Of a stretch of 64,000 bases of DNA, positions 30,129 through 39,316 are shown piece by piece (position 1 is the first letter of the stretch; the number at the start of each line of letters is the position of its first letter). The notes below the pieces were generated by a model. That model was not told the origin of the DNA. It was given only the letters and a program-made list of their open reading frames with translations, and ran no database searches. The translations under genes and the position numbers were made by a program. Source of the stretch: Lentimicrobiaceae bacterium (lineage in GTDB: Bacteria; Bacteroidota; Bacteroidia; Bacteroidales; F082); assembly GCA_002708315.1 (NCBI GenBank), contig PANC01000021.1, positions 37,778 through 101,777 of the forward strand, in the 5' to 3' direction.

Positions 30129-31682
30129 ATGAGTAGAATAAAAATCCTATGGGCGGATGATGAAATAGAAATGCTTAGGCCACATATCATTTTTCTACAA
30201 GAAAAAGGTTATGATGTTGATGCTGTTGTGAGCGGGGATGAAGCCATTGAAATGATTTCAGAAAATTACTATGACATAGTATTCTTAGATGAGCAGATGC
30301 CTGGAATGAGTGGAATAGAAACCCTTGAACACATCAAAAAGAAAAATGCTACTCTTCCTGTGGTTATGATTACGAAAAGTGAAGAAGAGTCAATTATGGA
30401 AGATGCCATAGGATCTAACATTGCAGATTATTTGATAAAGCCCGTTAAACCAAGTCAGATATTATTATCTCTTAAACGTAATCTTGAAAACAGAAAACTT
30501 GCGGGAGAAAAAGCAACAGTTGCCTATCAGCAGCAGTTCCGAGAACTGGGCATAAGAATAACCGATAGACTTGATTACATTGAGTGGGGTGAAGTTTACC
30601 GGGATTTAACAAGATATGAGTTTGATTTGGATAAATCCGATGATAAGGGCATGGCTGAAATTCTAAATATCCAAAAACAAGAAGCTAATAACGCATTTGC
30701 CAAATATTATGGAAGAAATTATAAAGATTGGTTAAATGGTAATTCCGATTCAAAACCAACGCTTTCGCATACCCTAGTAAAAGATTATATTTTTCCATTG
30801 CTAGACAATGGAAAACAAGTTTTTATGCTTCTAATTGATAATCTTCGATTTGACCAGTGGACAATAATAAAGCCTCTAATTGAACAATACTTTCGTGTTG
30901 ATAATGAAAGTTTATATTACAGTATTATACCCACAACGACTCAGTACGCTAGAAATGCCATATTTGCTGGTATGATGCCTAATGAGATAAGAAATAAATA
31001 CAGAAATTACTGGGTGGATGAACATGAAGAAGGTACAAAAAATAAATTTGAGCAAGAATTGCTTAAAGAGCAATTCAAAAGGTTTGGACGTACAACTTCA
31101 ATCTCTTACAATAAAATTCTAAATCTAAATGCAGGCCGAAAGTTATTCGAAAATATATCAAACTTAATGAATACTGAGTTTAACGTTATCGTTTACAATT
31201 TTGTTGATATGTTATCTCATGCTAGAACTGAAATGGAAATAATACGAGAACTTGCAGATAATGAGGCCTCATATAGGTCATTAATGTTCTCTTGGTTTGA
31301 ACACTCTTCCTTATTTGATATAATAAAATATCTGGCTTCAAAGAATGTCTCTTTGATGATTACTACTGATCATGGATCAATTAAAGTAACAGATCCTATA
31401 AAAGTTGTAGGTGATAAGAATGTAAATACAAACTTACGATATAAATTTGGTAAAAGCCTGGCATATAAAGATAAAGATGTGTTTGAAATTGCAAACCCTG
31501 AGGAATATTACTTACCAAAAATTAATATAAGTACAAGATGGATATTTTCAAGAGGTGCGGATTTCTTTGCATATCCAAATAACTTTAACTACTATTCAAA
31601 CTATTATAAAAACACATTCCAGCACGGAGGGATGTCAATGGAGGAAATATTGATACCGGCCATAACCTTATCTTCAAAATAA
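30129..31682 (+). CDS. porX: PorX: two-component response regulator with C-terminal PglZ-type domain (T9SS regulator)
   Basis: Receiver KILWADDEIEMLRPHIIFLQEKGYDVD...DIVFLDEQMPGMSGIETL...VVMITKSEEESIMEDAIGSNIADYLIKPVKPSQIL; C-terminal LLIDNLRFDQW...TQYARNAIFAGMMP...LMITTDHGSIKV...FQHGGMSMEEILIPAITL. Confidence 0.94.
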   Translation: MSRIKILWADDEIEMLRPHIIFLQEKGYDVDAVVSGDEAIEMISENYYDIVFLDEQMPGMSGIETLEHIKKKNATLPVVMITKSEEESIMEDAIGSNIADYLIKPVKPSQILLSLKRNLENRKLAGEKATVAYQQQFRELGIRITDRLDYIEWGEVYRDLTRYEFDLDKSDDKGMAEILNIQKQEANNAFAKYYGRNYKDWLNGNSDSKPTLSHTLVKDYIFPLLDNGKQVFMLLIDNLRFDQWTIIKPLIEQYFRVDNESLYYSIIPTTTQYARNAIFAGMMPNEIRNKYRNYWVDEHEEGTKNKFEQELLKEQFKRFGRTTSISYNKILNLNAGRKLFENISNLMNTEFNVIVYNFVDMLSHARTEMEIIRELADNEASYRSLMFSWFEHSSLFDIIKYLASKNVSLMITTDHGSIKVTDPIKVVGDKNVNTNLRYKFGKSLAYKDKDVFEIANPEEYYLPKINISTRWIFSRGADFFAYPNNFNYYSNYYKNTFQHGGMSMEEILIPAITLSSK

Positions 31683-31694
31683 TTATTACAATCA

Positions 31695-32117
31695 ATGAAA
31701 ACCATAACCATAAATAGTTTGAGCGAGCTAAATATGGCTGCTCAAAATATCTTGGAACATTCGGGAGAGGAGACCATTTTTGCATTAAATGGAAAAATGG
31801 GAGCAGGTAAGACCACTTTGATAAAAGCATTTTGCAATGTGCTCGGCGTAAAAGAAGTTGTTAGTAGTCCAACTTTTTCCCTTATTAATGAATACTCAGA
31901 TAAAAATAAAAATCCTGTTTTTCACTTTGATTTTTATAGGATTAAGAAGTTAGATGAAGTATATGATATTGGCTACGAAGAATACTTTTACAGTCATAAC
32001 AAGTGTTTCATTGAGTGGCCAGAGTTGATTTCGGAACTTTTACCAGAAAGTTACGTATATATATCGATAGACGAAATAGAAGATGGTAAAAGAACCATTT
32101 CTTACAAAATTAAATAA
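31695..32117 (+). CDS. tsaE: tRNA (adenosine(37)-N6)-threonylcarbamoyltransferase complex ATPase TsaE
   Basis: LNGKMGAGKTTLIKAFCNVLGV, VSSPTFSLINEY, HFDFYRIKKLDEVYDIGYEEYF, CFIEWPELI. Confidence 0.95.
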   Translation: MKTITINSLSELNMAAQNILEHSGEETIFALNGKMGAGKTTLIKAFCNVLGVKEVVSSPTFSLINEYSDKNKNPVFHFDFYRIKKLDEVYDIGYEEYFYSHNKCFIEWPELISELLPESYVYISIDEIEDGKRTISYKIK

Positions 32118-32146
32118 TAACGTGGCAATTATTAGCACCTGTCTTT

Positions 32147-33373
32147 ATGGATGAAAAAAGTAAAGGTTTTCTTAAACCATCCGAAGTAGAGCAGTTAATG
32201 CCTCAGGAGGAAATGCTAGAATATCTACCTGATGAAAACAATTTCTCAATTGGGATTCCAAAGGAGCTCTCAGTAAATGAAAATCGTGTGCCTCTGGTAC
32301 CCGAAGCAGTTAAGCAGCTTGTTGATAGTAAACACAATGTTTTCATTGAAGATGGGTCAGGTGCGGCTGCCAACTTTACCAACGAGAATTATGCTGAAGC
32401 TGGGGCAACAATTGTAAGCTCTGCCGAAGAGATTTATAAATGTGATCTCGTATCGAAAATATCACCACCATTGGAAAGTGAAATAGAAATGCTAGGAAGA
32501 AATAAAGTACTCCTATCATCATTATTTCTTCCAAATACAAAAAAGGAACCCTACACAATGTTGATGGCCAATAAATCCATTGCAATTGCATATGAATTTA
32601 TTCAGGATAGGTCAGGTTCATTGCCGGTTATGAAATCAATAAGTGAAATAGTAGGGAATACAGCTGTGCTTCTTGCATCTCAATATCTTAGGAGTCCAGA
32701 ACATGGAAAAGGTAAATCATTGGGAGGTTTTCCAGGAATAACGCCAGCCCAGGTTGTTATAATTGGCTCTGGCACTGTTGCTCAAAGTGCTGCACGAACA
32801 GTTCTTGGAATGGGTGCTGCAGTTAAAATATTTGACAATTCCATCCACAAATTAAGAAGAATCCAAAGTAAACTAATGAATTCAATTCCTACTTCTACAC
32901 TCAATCCAAAGGCAATAAAGCATGCATTGCAAGAAGCTGATGTAGTTATAGCAGCAAAGTTTACAAATTTGGGAATTACTCCTTGCTTAATCACCGAAGA
33001 TATGGTTAGGTCAATGGAACAAGGTTCAGTTATAATTGATGTGAGCATAGACCAAGGAGGTTGTTTTGAAACATCAAAAATTACAAGGCACGATAACCCT
33101 ATTTTTGATAAATACGGTGTTACTCATTATTGTGTTCCAAATATTGCATCGTGCGTTCCAAATACGGCCTCACATTCCCTTAGCAATATTATTGGACCAA
33201 TTCTTGAATCCATTTCCCGTCATGGGGGTATTGATAGAATGCTTAAACATGATAATGGTTTAAGAAAAGGTGTGTATATCTACAAAGGGGCATTAACAAA
33301 TGGTCAAATTGGAAATTTAACTGGCTTACCATCTCGTGATATTGAACTATTGATAGCTGCATTTGATCTCTAA
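32147..33373 (+). CDS. ald: Alanine dehydrogenase
   Basis: IGIPKELSVNENRVPLVPEAV, VVIIGSGTVAQSAARTVLGMGAAVKIFDNS, VIIDVSIDQGGCFETS, THYCVPNIASCVPNTASHSLSNI. Confidence 0.93.
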   Translation: MDEKSKGFLKPSEVEQLMPQEEMLEYLPDENNFSIGIPKELSVNENRVPLVPEAVKQLVDSKHNVFIEDGSGAAANFTNENYAEAGATIVSSAEEIYKCDLVSKISPPLESEIEMLGRNKVLLSSLFLPNTKKEPYTMLMANKSIAIAYEFIQDRSGSLPVMKSISEIVGNTAVLLASQYLRSPEHGKGKSLGGFPGITPAQVVIIGSGTVAQSAARTVLGMGAAVKIFDNSIHKLRRIQSKLMNSIPTSTLNPKAIKHALQEADVVIAAKFTNLGITPCLITEDMVRSMEQGSVIIDVSIDQGGCFETSKITRHDNPIFDKYGVTHYCVPNIASCVPNTASHSLSNIIGPILESISRHGGIDRMLKHDNGLRKGVYIYKGALTNGQIGNLTGLPSRDIELLIAAFDL

Positions 33374-33475
33374 TATTAAATTTTTTCTTGATTTGTTTTT
33401 TTAGCCAATATTTCCTTTGATTAAATCTAATTGCTGCTTTAACAAATATTAACACGTTTTAGTAAAACCATTTTA

Positions 33476-33483
33476 TAATTTTG
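33476..33483 (+). promoter_or_regulatory. -7 element TAATTTTG upstream of moxR/bat operon
   Basis: Exact TAnnTTTG match 25 nt before ATG 33508; large upstream spacer. Confidence 0.5.
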
Positions 33484-33507
33484 CCTTGAACTTAATTTCA
33501 ATTTAAT

Positions 33508-34500
33508 ATGCTTGAAACAAATATTCGGGAATTAAACGAAAAAATCCAAAAAGAAAGCCAGTTTGCAGACCTTATACATCTGGAAATGAATAAGGTAATA
33601 ATTGGCCAGAAACATATGACCGAAAGACTTCTAATAGGACTATTGGCAAACGGACATATACTATTGGAAGGAGTCCCAGGGCTTGCTAAAACACTTGCTA
33701 TTAACTCATTAGCAAACATTATTGATGCTAAATTCTCGCGTCTACAGTTTACCCCTGACCTATTACCCGCTGATTTATTGGGTACATTGATATATAGTCA
33801 GAAAAAGGAAGAGTTTACCGTGAAAAAGGGACCCATATTTGCTAACTTTATTCTTGCAGATGAAATAAATAGATCTCCTGCAAAAGTACAAAGTGCATTA
33901 CTAGAAGCAATGCAAGAGCGTCAAGTTACCATTGGTGACAAGACCTTTAAACTGGAGGAGCCGTTTCTTGTTATGGCAACACAAAACCCCATTGAACAAG
34001 AAGGAACTTATCCTCTACCGGAAGCTCAGGTTGATAGGTTTATGTTAAAAGTTGTGATTAACTATCCAAAAAAAGAGGAAGAAAAGCTGATAATGAGGCA
34101 AAATATCACAAACACAAAAACCAAGACAAATACCATTTTAAAAACCTCAGATATTTTAAAGGCAAGAGAAATAGTACGTGAAGTATATCTTGATGAAAAG
34201 ATTGAAAACTATATAACAGATATCGTTTTTGCAACTCGCTATCCAAGTGACTATAAACTTAATAATTTTGCTCAAATGATTCAATATGGAGCATCACCAC
34301 GTGCTAGTATAAACCTTGCGCTTGCCTCAAAAGCATTAGCGTTCCTAAAAAAACGTGGATATGTGATTCCAGAGGATGTGAGAGCTGTTGCTCATGATGT
34401 CATGAGACACCGAATTGGGCTAACATATGAGGCAGAAGCTGAAAATATTACAACTGAAGATATAATTAATGAGATATTAAATTCAGTTGAAGTTCCCTAG
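33508..34500 (+). CDS. moxR: MoxR family AAA+ ATPase
   Basis: LLEGVPGLAKTLAINSLA, RLQFTPDLLPADLLGT, PIFANFILADEINRSPAKVQSALLEAMQERQVTI, ATQNPIEQEGTYPLPEAQVDRFMLK. Confidence 0.96.
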   Translation: MLETNIRELNEKIQKESQFADLIHLEMNKVIIGQKHMTERLLIGLLANGHILLEGVPGLAKTLAINSLANIIDAKFSRLQFTPDLLPADLLGTLIYSQKKEEFTVKKGPIFANFILADEINRSPAKVQSALLEAMQERQVTIGDKTFKLEEPFLVMATQNPIEQEGTYPLPEAQVDRFMLKVVINYPKKEEEKLIMRQNITNTKTKTNTILKTSDILKAREIVREVYLDEKIENYITDIVFATRYPSDYKLNNFAQMIQYGASPRASINLALASKALAFLKKRGYVIPEDVRAVAHDVMRHRIGLTYEAEAENITTEDIINEILNSVEVP

Positions 34501-34563
34501 AGAATTTCTGTAACCTTATTTTTATTTGTTAATTTTTTACCTATAATGCTTAGCTAGATAAGA

Positions 34564-35439
34564 TTGGAAGCACAAGAAATTTTTAAAAAAGTTAGGAAAA
34601 TTGAGATTAAGACAAGAGGCTTGTCGAATCAAATATTTTCAGGAGAATACCATAGCGTATTCAAGGGAAGAGGTATGGCTTTTAGCGAAGTTAGAGAGTA
34701 TCAGTTTGGAGACGACATACGAAATATTGATTGGAACGTTACCGCTAGATTTAATCATCCTTTTATTAAAGTCTTTGAAGAAGAAAGAGAATTAACGGTA
34801 ATGCTTCTGATTGACATATCAGGATCCAATGAATTTGGAACAAATAAGCAATTAAAACAAGATGTGGTAACAGAAATTGCTGCTGTTCTCTCATTTTCTG
34901 CTATTCAAAATAATGATAAGGTTGGAGTTATTTTTTTTAGTGACAAAATAGAGAAGTTCATACCACCAAAGAAAGGATCATCGCACATTCTTAGGATCAT
35001 TAGAGAACTTATAGATTTTAAAGCAGAAAATAGTGGAACAGATATTGCCGAGGCACTTCGTTATCTTTCAAATATAATCAAGAAAAAATCAACTGCTTTT
35101 CTCATCTCAGATTTCATGGATGATGGTTTTGAGAAAGCACTACAAATTGCAAATTATAAACACGACCTAATAGCAATAAGAGTTAATGATCAAAGAGAGT
35201 TTGAAATTCCTAATTTAGGTTTAGTTAGGATGCAAGATTCCGAAAGTGGTAAAACAACTTTAGTTGACACATCGAATTCAAAGGTTAGAAATGAATATTC
35301 AAGGATCATAAGAAATAAATCTACTGAACTAGATACAATATGCGGCAGATATGGTATTGACTTTGTAAAAGTATATACCGGCCAGGATTATGTAAAACCA
35401 CTTATGAATCTTTTTAAAAAGCGAGAGGCTAGAAAATAG
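34564..35439 (+). CDS. DUF58 domain protein of the Bat operon (TTG start)
   Basis: KIEIKTRGLSNQIFSGEYHSVFKGRGMAFSEVREYQFGDDIRNIDWNVTARFNHPFIKVFEEERELTVMLLIDISGS. In-frame TAG at 34555 and the family N-terminus force a TTG start. Confidence 0.93.
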   Translation: MEAQEIFKKVRKIEIKTRGLSNQIFSGEYHSVFKGRGMAFSEVREYQFGDDIRNIDWNVTARFNHPFIKVFEEERELTVMLLIDISGSNEFGTNKQLKQDVVTEIAAVLSFSAIQNNDKVGVIFFSDKIEKFIPPKKGSSHILRIIRELIDFKAENSGTDIAEALRYLSNIIKKKSTAFLISDFMDDGFEKALQIANYKHDLIAIRVNDQREFEIPNLGLVRMQDSESGKTTLVDTSNSKVRNEYSRIIRNKSTELDTICGRYGIDFVKVYTGQDYVKPLMNLFKKREARK

Positions 35440-35444
35440 AATCA

Positions 35445-36416
35445 ATGATTAGAAGGTTATTCATCATATTATCCCTAGTAATTGCAATAATGTTTCACGT
35501 TAATGCTCAGCAAACAGATGCATGGAGTTCATTAGATTCAAATGCAATCATGATTGGAGATCAAGTGGAATATAAAATTGGTATAACTATTCCTCAAAAA
35601 GCTATTGTTAAGTGGCCACTCATTTTAGACACTATAACATCAAATATAGAGGTAATAGATCGCAATGCAATAGACACTATATTAGAAAATGATGTTATGA
35701 GTTTATCTCAAACGATTCTTGTTACATCCTTTGATTCTGGGTATTTTGAAATCCCAATAGTTAATTTTGGCATCGTATTTGAAAATGACACAACCATATA
35801 TAGTACTTCTACAGGCGCTTTATTTCTTCAGGTATACGTACCAGAGGTTGACACTGCACAAGCATTTAAACCAATTATATCGCCATTTAGTGAACCATAC
35901 ACACTAAAAGAGATACTCCCCTGGGTCATTGGTTTTTTAGCTGTAATTATTGTAGTTAGTCTATTGGTTTACTACATATCAAAAAGAAGAAAAAATAAGC
36001 CTATATTCTCAAGTAAAGTCACACCTAAACTTCCTCCCCACGTTATAGCATTAAACGAATTGGAAGAATTAAGGTTGGAAAAAATATGGCAATCTGGAAA
36101 GATTAAAAAATATTATACCGTGCTAACCAATATTACAAGAGAATATCTAACTAATCGATACCAATTGGACGCACTAGAAATGACTAGCCATGAAATATTA
36201 AATTATCTTGAGAACAAGAAAATTAATAAAAACGCAATGACTAAATTAAGTGGTGTTTTGTATATGGCAGATATGGTAAAATTTGCAAAAGCTAATCCCA
36301 CAGCCTTAGAGAATGATCTTGGTATCTCACATTGTGTTGATTTTGTAAACGAAACCAAAGAGGTAATAATAACAGGTAATCATCAATTAAAGGAGGAGGC
36401 AAGTAAAGATGATTAG
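35445..36416 (+). CDS. Bat-operon membrane protein with signal peptide and single TM (BatD-N-like / DUF4381-like)
   Basis: Signal peptide IIRRLFIILSLVIAIMFHVNAQ; TM ILPWVIGFLAVIIVVSLLVYYISKRRK; position between DUF58 and BatA. Confidence 0.75.
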   Translation: MIRRLFIILSLVIAIMFHVNAQQTDAWSSLDSNAIMIGDQVEYKIGITIPQKAIVKWPLILDTITSNIEVIDRNAIDTILENDVMSLSQTILVTSFDSGYFEIPIVNFGIVFENDTTIYSTSTGALFLQVYVPEVDTAQAFKPIISPFSEPYTLKEILPWVIGFLAVIIVVSLLVYYISKRRKNKPIFSSKVTPKLPPHVIALNELEELRLEKIWQSGKIKKYYTVLTNITREYLTNRYQLDALEMTSHEILNYLENKKINKNAMTKLSGVLYMADMVKFAKANPTALENDLGISHCVDFVNETKEVIITGNHQLKEEASKDD

Positions 36417-37404
36417 AATAGATAATTGGGAAAATCCTGAATTTTTATATGCACTGCTTATAATACCTATTTTAATTGTTTGGTACTGGTTTAAGCATAA
36501 AGACAATTCGGCTGAACTGAGGTTTTCTAGTATGCAAGCCTTTGGTCAAATAAAGCCAACTCTAAAAACATATTTTTTTCATTCGTTATTTATTCTAAGG
36601 ATCCTATCAATAGCACTTATTATTATTGCTATGGCAAGACCCCAATCGGTATCAAAAAAGCAAAATGTTAATATTGAAGGTATTGATATTGTAATGACAT
36701 TGGATGTATCAGGGAGTATGTTAGCTCGTGATTTTAAGCCAGACAGATTAGAGGCTGCAAAGGATGTTGCAAAAGAGTTTATCGCCAAACGTCCCAATGA
36801 TAGAGTAAGCCTCGTTATTTTCAGTGGAGAAGCATTCACTCAGGTGCCACTTACCACGGATCATCAAATGATATCAAATATTTTTGAGGAAGTAAAAAGT
36901 GGAATGATAGAAGATGGCACTGCAATTGGGGATGGATTAGCGACATCCGTTAGCAGACTTGAAAACTCTGAAGCAATATCCAAAGTAATTATTCTAATAA
37001 CAGATGGTGTGAATAATGCGGGTTCTGTAGATCCCATATCAGCAGGTGAATTGGCAAATATGTTTGGCATAAGAGTCTATACTATTGGAATTGGCTCAAT
37101 GGGAACTGCGCCATATCCAGTTCAAACTCCTTTTGGTATCCAAATGCAACAAATGGAAGTTCAAATTGATGAAGAATTATTACAAAAGATAGCCGCAATG
37201 ACAGGTGGCAGATACTTCAGAGCTGATAATAACAAAAAACTTAGAGAAATATATAAAGAAATTGACACTCTTGAGAAGTCAAAGATAGATATTCAAGAAT
37301 TCAGAAAAAAACATGAAGCATACTTACCATTTGCATTGATAGCGCTTCTGATACTTGCCATTGAAATTACCTTAAGGTATCTTATATTTAAAAGATTTCC
37401 CTAG
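36409..37404 (+). CDS. batA: BatA: VWA-domain membrane protein
   Basis: MIDAS motif IDIVMTLDVSGSMLARDFKPDRLEAAKDVAKEFI, VIILITDGVNNAGSVDP, two N-terminal and one C-terminal TM. Confidence 0.93.
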   Translation: MIRIDNWENPEFLYALLIIPILIVWYWFKHKDNSAELRFSSMQAFGQIKPTLKTYFFHSLFILRILSIALIIIAMARPQSVSKKQNVNIEGIDIVMTLDVSGSMLARDFKPDRLEAAKDVAKEFIAKRPNDRVSLVIFSGEAFTQVPLTTDHQMISNIFEEVKSGMIEDGTAIGDGLATSVSRLENSEAISKVIILITDGVNNAGSVDPISAGELANMFGIRVYTIGIGSMGTAPYPVQTPFGIQMQQMEVQIDEELLQKIAAMTGGRYFRADNNKKLREIYKEIDTLEKSKIDIQEFRKKHEAYLPFALIALLILAIEITLRYLIFKRFP

Positions 37405-37419
37405 AAAAAAGGTTGATAT

Positions 37420-38451
37420 ATGATAAAATTTGCACATAACGAATATTTTATACTTCTATTAATCCTAGCGGTATTCATAGCTTATTTTTTTGTTTATAGA
37501 TCTTGGGTTAAAAAAGCGTGGTCTGAGTTTGGTGACAAATCTGTGATCGCATCTTTAATGCCGGAGGTTAGCGCATCCAAATCATTATTCAAATTTATTT
37601 TAGTTTTACTTGCTACGCTATTTCTTATTGTGGGGATTATAGATCCACAGATTGGTTCAAAACTTAAAAAAGTCAAACGAGAAGGCATTGATCTATACCT
37701 GGTATTGGATGTAAGCAACTCAATGTTGGCAGAAGATATTAAACCAAATCGTTTGGAAAGATCAAAACTTGCTATTTCATCACTTGTAGATAAATTAGAA
37801 GGTGATAGAGTAGGCATAATAATTTTTGCAGGAAATGCATACAAACAATTACCTTTAACAACTGACTATTCTGCTGTGAAATTATTTTTATCTGCCGTTG
37901 ATACCAAAATTGTTCCCACTCAAGGCACTGCAATTGGAGAAGCCATTGAAATGGCAACAGTTAGCTTTGGTGAAACAGAGCATAATAAAGCCATAATTGT
38001 AATCACTGACGGTGAAAATCATGAAGATGATGCAATTGAAGCTGCAAAAAACGCAAGTGACCTTGGGATAAATGTCTTTACAATTGGTATGGGTCTTCCC
38101 GAAGGGGCTCCAATTCCAATCTACAATAAATATGGATCTCAAACAGGATATAAGAAAGACAGAAGTAATAAAACTGTTATTACTAAATTAAATGAAGATA
38201 TGTTGAGGCAAATTGCAGCAGCAGGTGGCGGAGCATATGCAAGAGCAAATAATGCAAGCACAGGACTCAAAAGAATATTTAATGATATAAATGAAATCGA
38301 CAAAAAAGAAATTGAAACGCGTCAATTCAGCGATTATGAAGATAGGTTTCAAGTATTCTTAGGAATTGCATTATTTTTAATTGTTTTGGAATTACTTATA
38401 GCTGATAGAAAAACACGTTGGATTAGAAAATTTGATTTCTTTGGAAAGTAA
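37420..38451 (+). CDS. batB: BatB: VWA-domain membrane protein
   Basis: IDLYLVLDVSNSMLAEDIKPNRLERSKLAIS, QGTAIGEAIEMATVSF, AIIVITDGENHEDDAIEAAK. Confidence 0.93.
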   Translation: MIKFAHNEYFILLLILAVFIAYFFVYRSWVKKAWSEFGDKSVIASLMPEVSASKSLFKFILVLLATLFLIVGIIDPQIGSKLKKVKREGIDLYLVLDVSNSMLAEDIKPNRLERSKLAISSLVDKLEGDRVGIIIFAGNAYKQLPLTTDYSAVKLFLSAVDTKIVPTQGTAIGEAIEMATVSFGETEHNKAIIVITDGENHEDDAIEAAKNASDLGINVFTIGMGLPEGAPIPIYNKYGSQTGYKKDRSNKTVITKLNEDMLRQIAAAGGGAYARANNASTGLKRIFNDINEIDKKEIETRQFSDYEDRFQVFLGIALFLIVLELLIADRKTRWIRKFDFFGK

Positions 38452-38455
38452 TATT

Positions 38456-39205
38456 ATGATATCTAGAATACTAATAATAATAACCTTAACCATGTCTGCG
38501 GCATTTGGTTTCTCCCAATCGGAAAAAAGTCGTATTCGTGATGGTAACAACCAATATGAAGAAGGAAATTTTCAGGAAGCAGAAAAACAGTATCGTAAAG
38601 CTTTAATGGAAAACCCAGGATATTTAAAGAGTACTTTCAACCTTGGAGATGCAATGTATAAGCAGGAGAATTATGAAGAATCTGCTAACCTTTTCAATGA
38701 GGTGGTTGAACGCAATGCTTCAAAAGAAGAAAAATCAGCATCATACTATAACATTGGAAATACTCTTATGAAGGAGGAGAAGTACGAGGAAAGTATTGAG
38801 GAATTTAAAAACTCATTACGTATAAGTCCAGAAAATAATAATGCTAAATATAACCTTGAGTATGCAAGAAAGAAATTAAAGGAACAACAGAAGCAACAAG
38901 AGAATCAAGACCAGAACCAGGATCAAGATAAGAATGAAGATCAGGACCAGAAAAACGATAATAATAAGGACAACAAGGATAAAGACAAACAGGATAAAAA
39001 AGACAAGCAAGATCCTAAAAATAATGAGGATCAAAATAATGGTGATAAGGAAAATGAACAGGAAAAACAACCGCAAAAAATATCAAAACAAGATGCACAA
39101 CGTATGCTCGAAGCATTGAAAAATGATGAGAAGAAAACACTTCAAAAACTTCAGAAACAAAAGGCAAGAGCAATAAAAGGGAAAAAGTCAGACATAGACT
39201 GGTAG
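38456..39205 (+). CDS. batC: BatC: TPR protein with Q/N/D/K low-complexity tail
   Basis: Signal peptide, three TPR units (NNQYEEGNFQEAEKQYRKALMENPGYLKSTFNLGDAMY), low-complexity charged tail, syntenic between batB and batD. Confidence 0.9.
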   Translation: MISRILIIITLTMSAAFGFSQSEKSRIRDGNNQYEEGNFQEAEKQYRKALMENPGYLKSTFNLGDAMYKQENYEESANLFNEVVERNASKEEKSASYYNIGNTLMKEEKYEESIEEFKNSLRISPENNNAKYNLEYARKKLKEQQKQQENQDQNQDQDKNEDQDQKNDNNKDNKDKDKQDKKDKQDPKNNEDQNNGDKENEQEKQPQKISKQDAQRMLEALKNDEKKTLQKLQKQKARAIKGKKSDIDW

Positions 39206-39316
39206 AATGGCTAAATTTGTAATGCAATAATGAAATCGAAACCTTAGACATATAATAAGATGAAAAAATTAATGTTATTGATATGTCATAAATCAATGTT
39301 AAATAGAGCTAATTAA

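Noticed and set aside
38876-39076. 66-aa minus-strand ORF rich in I/L/F (MRLFFLFIFLITIILILIIF...)
   Set aside because: Antisense mirror of the BatC K/D/N/Q low-complexity tail; composition is explained by the sense strand, no promoter or independent support.
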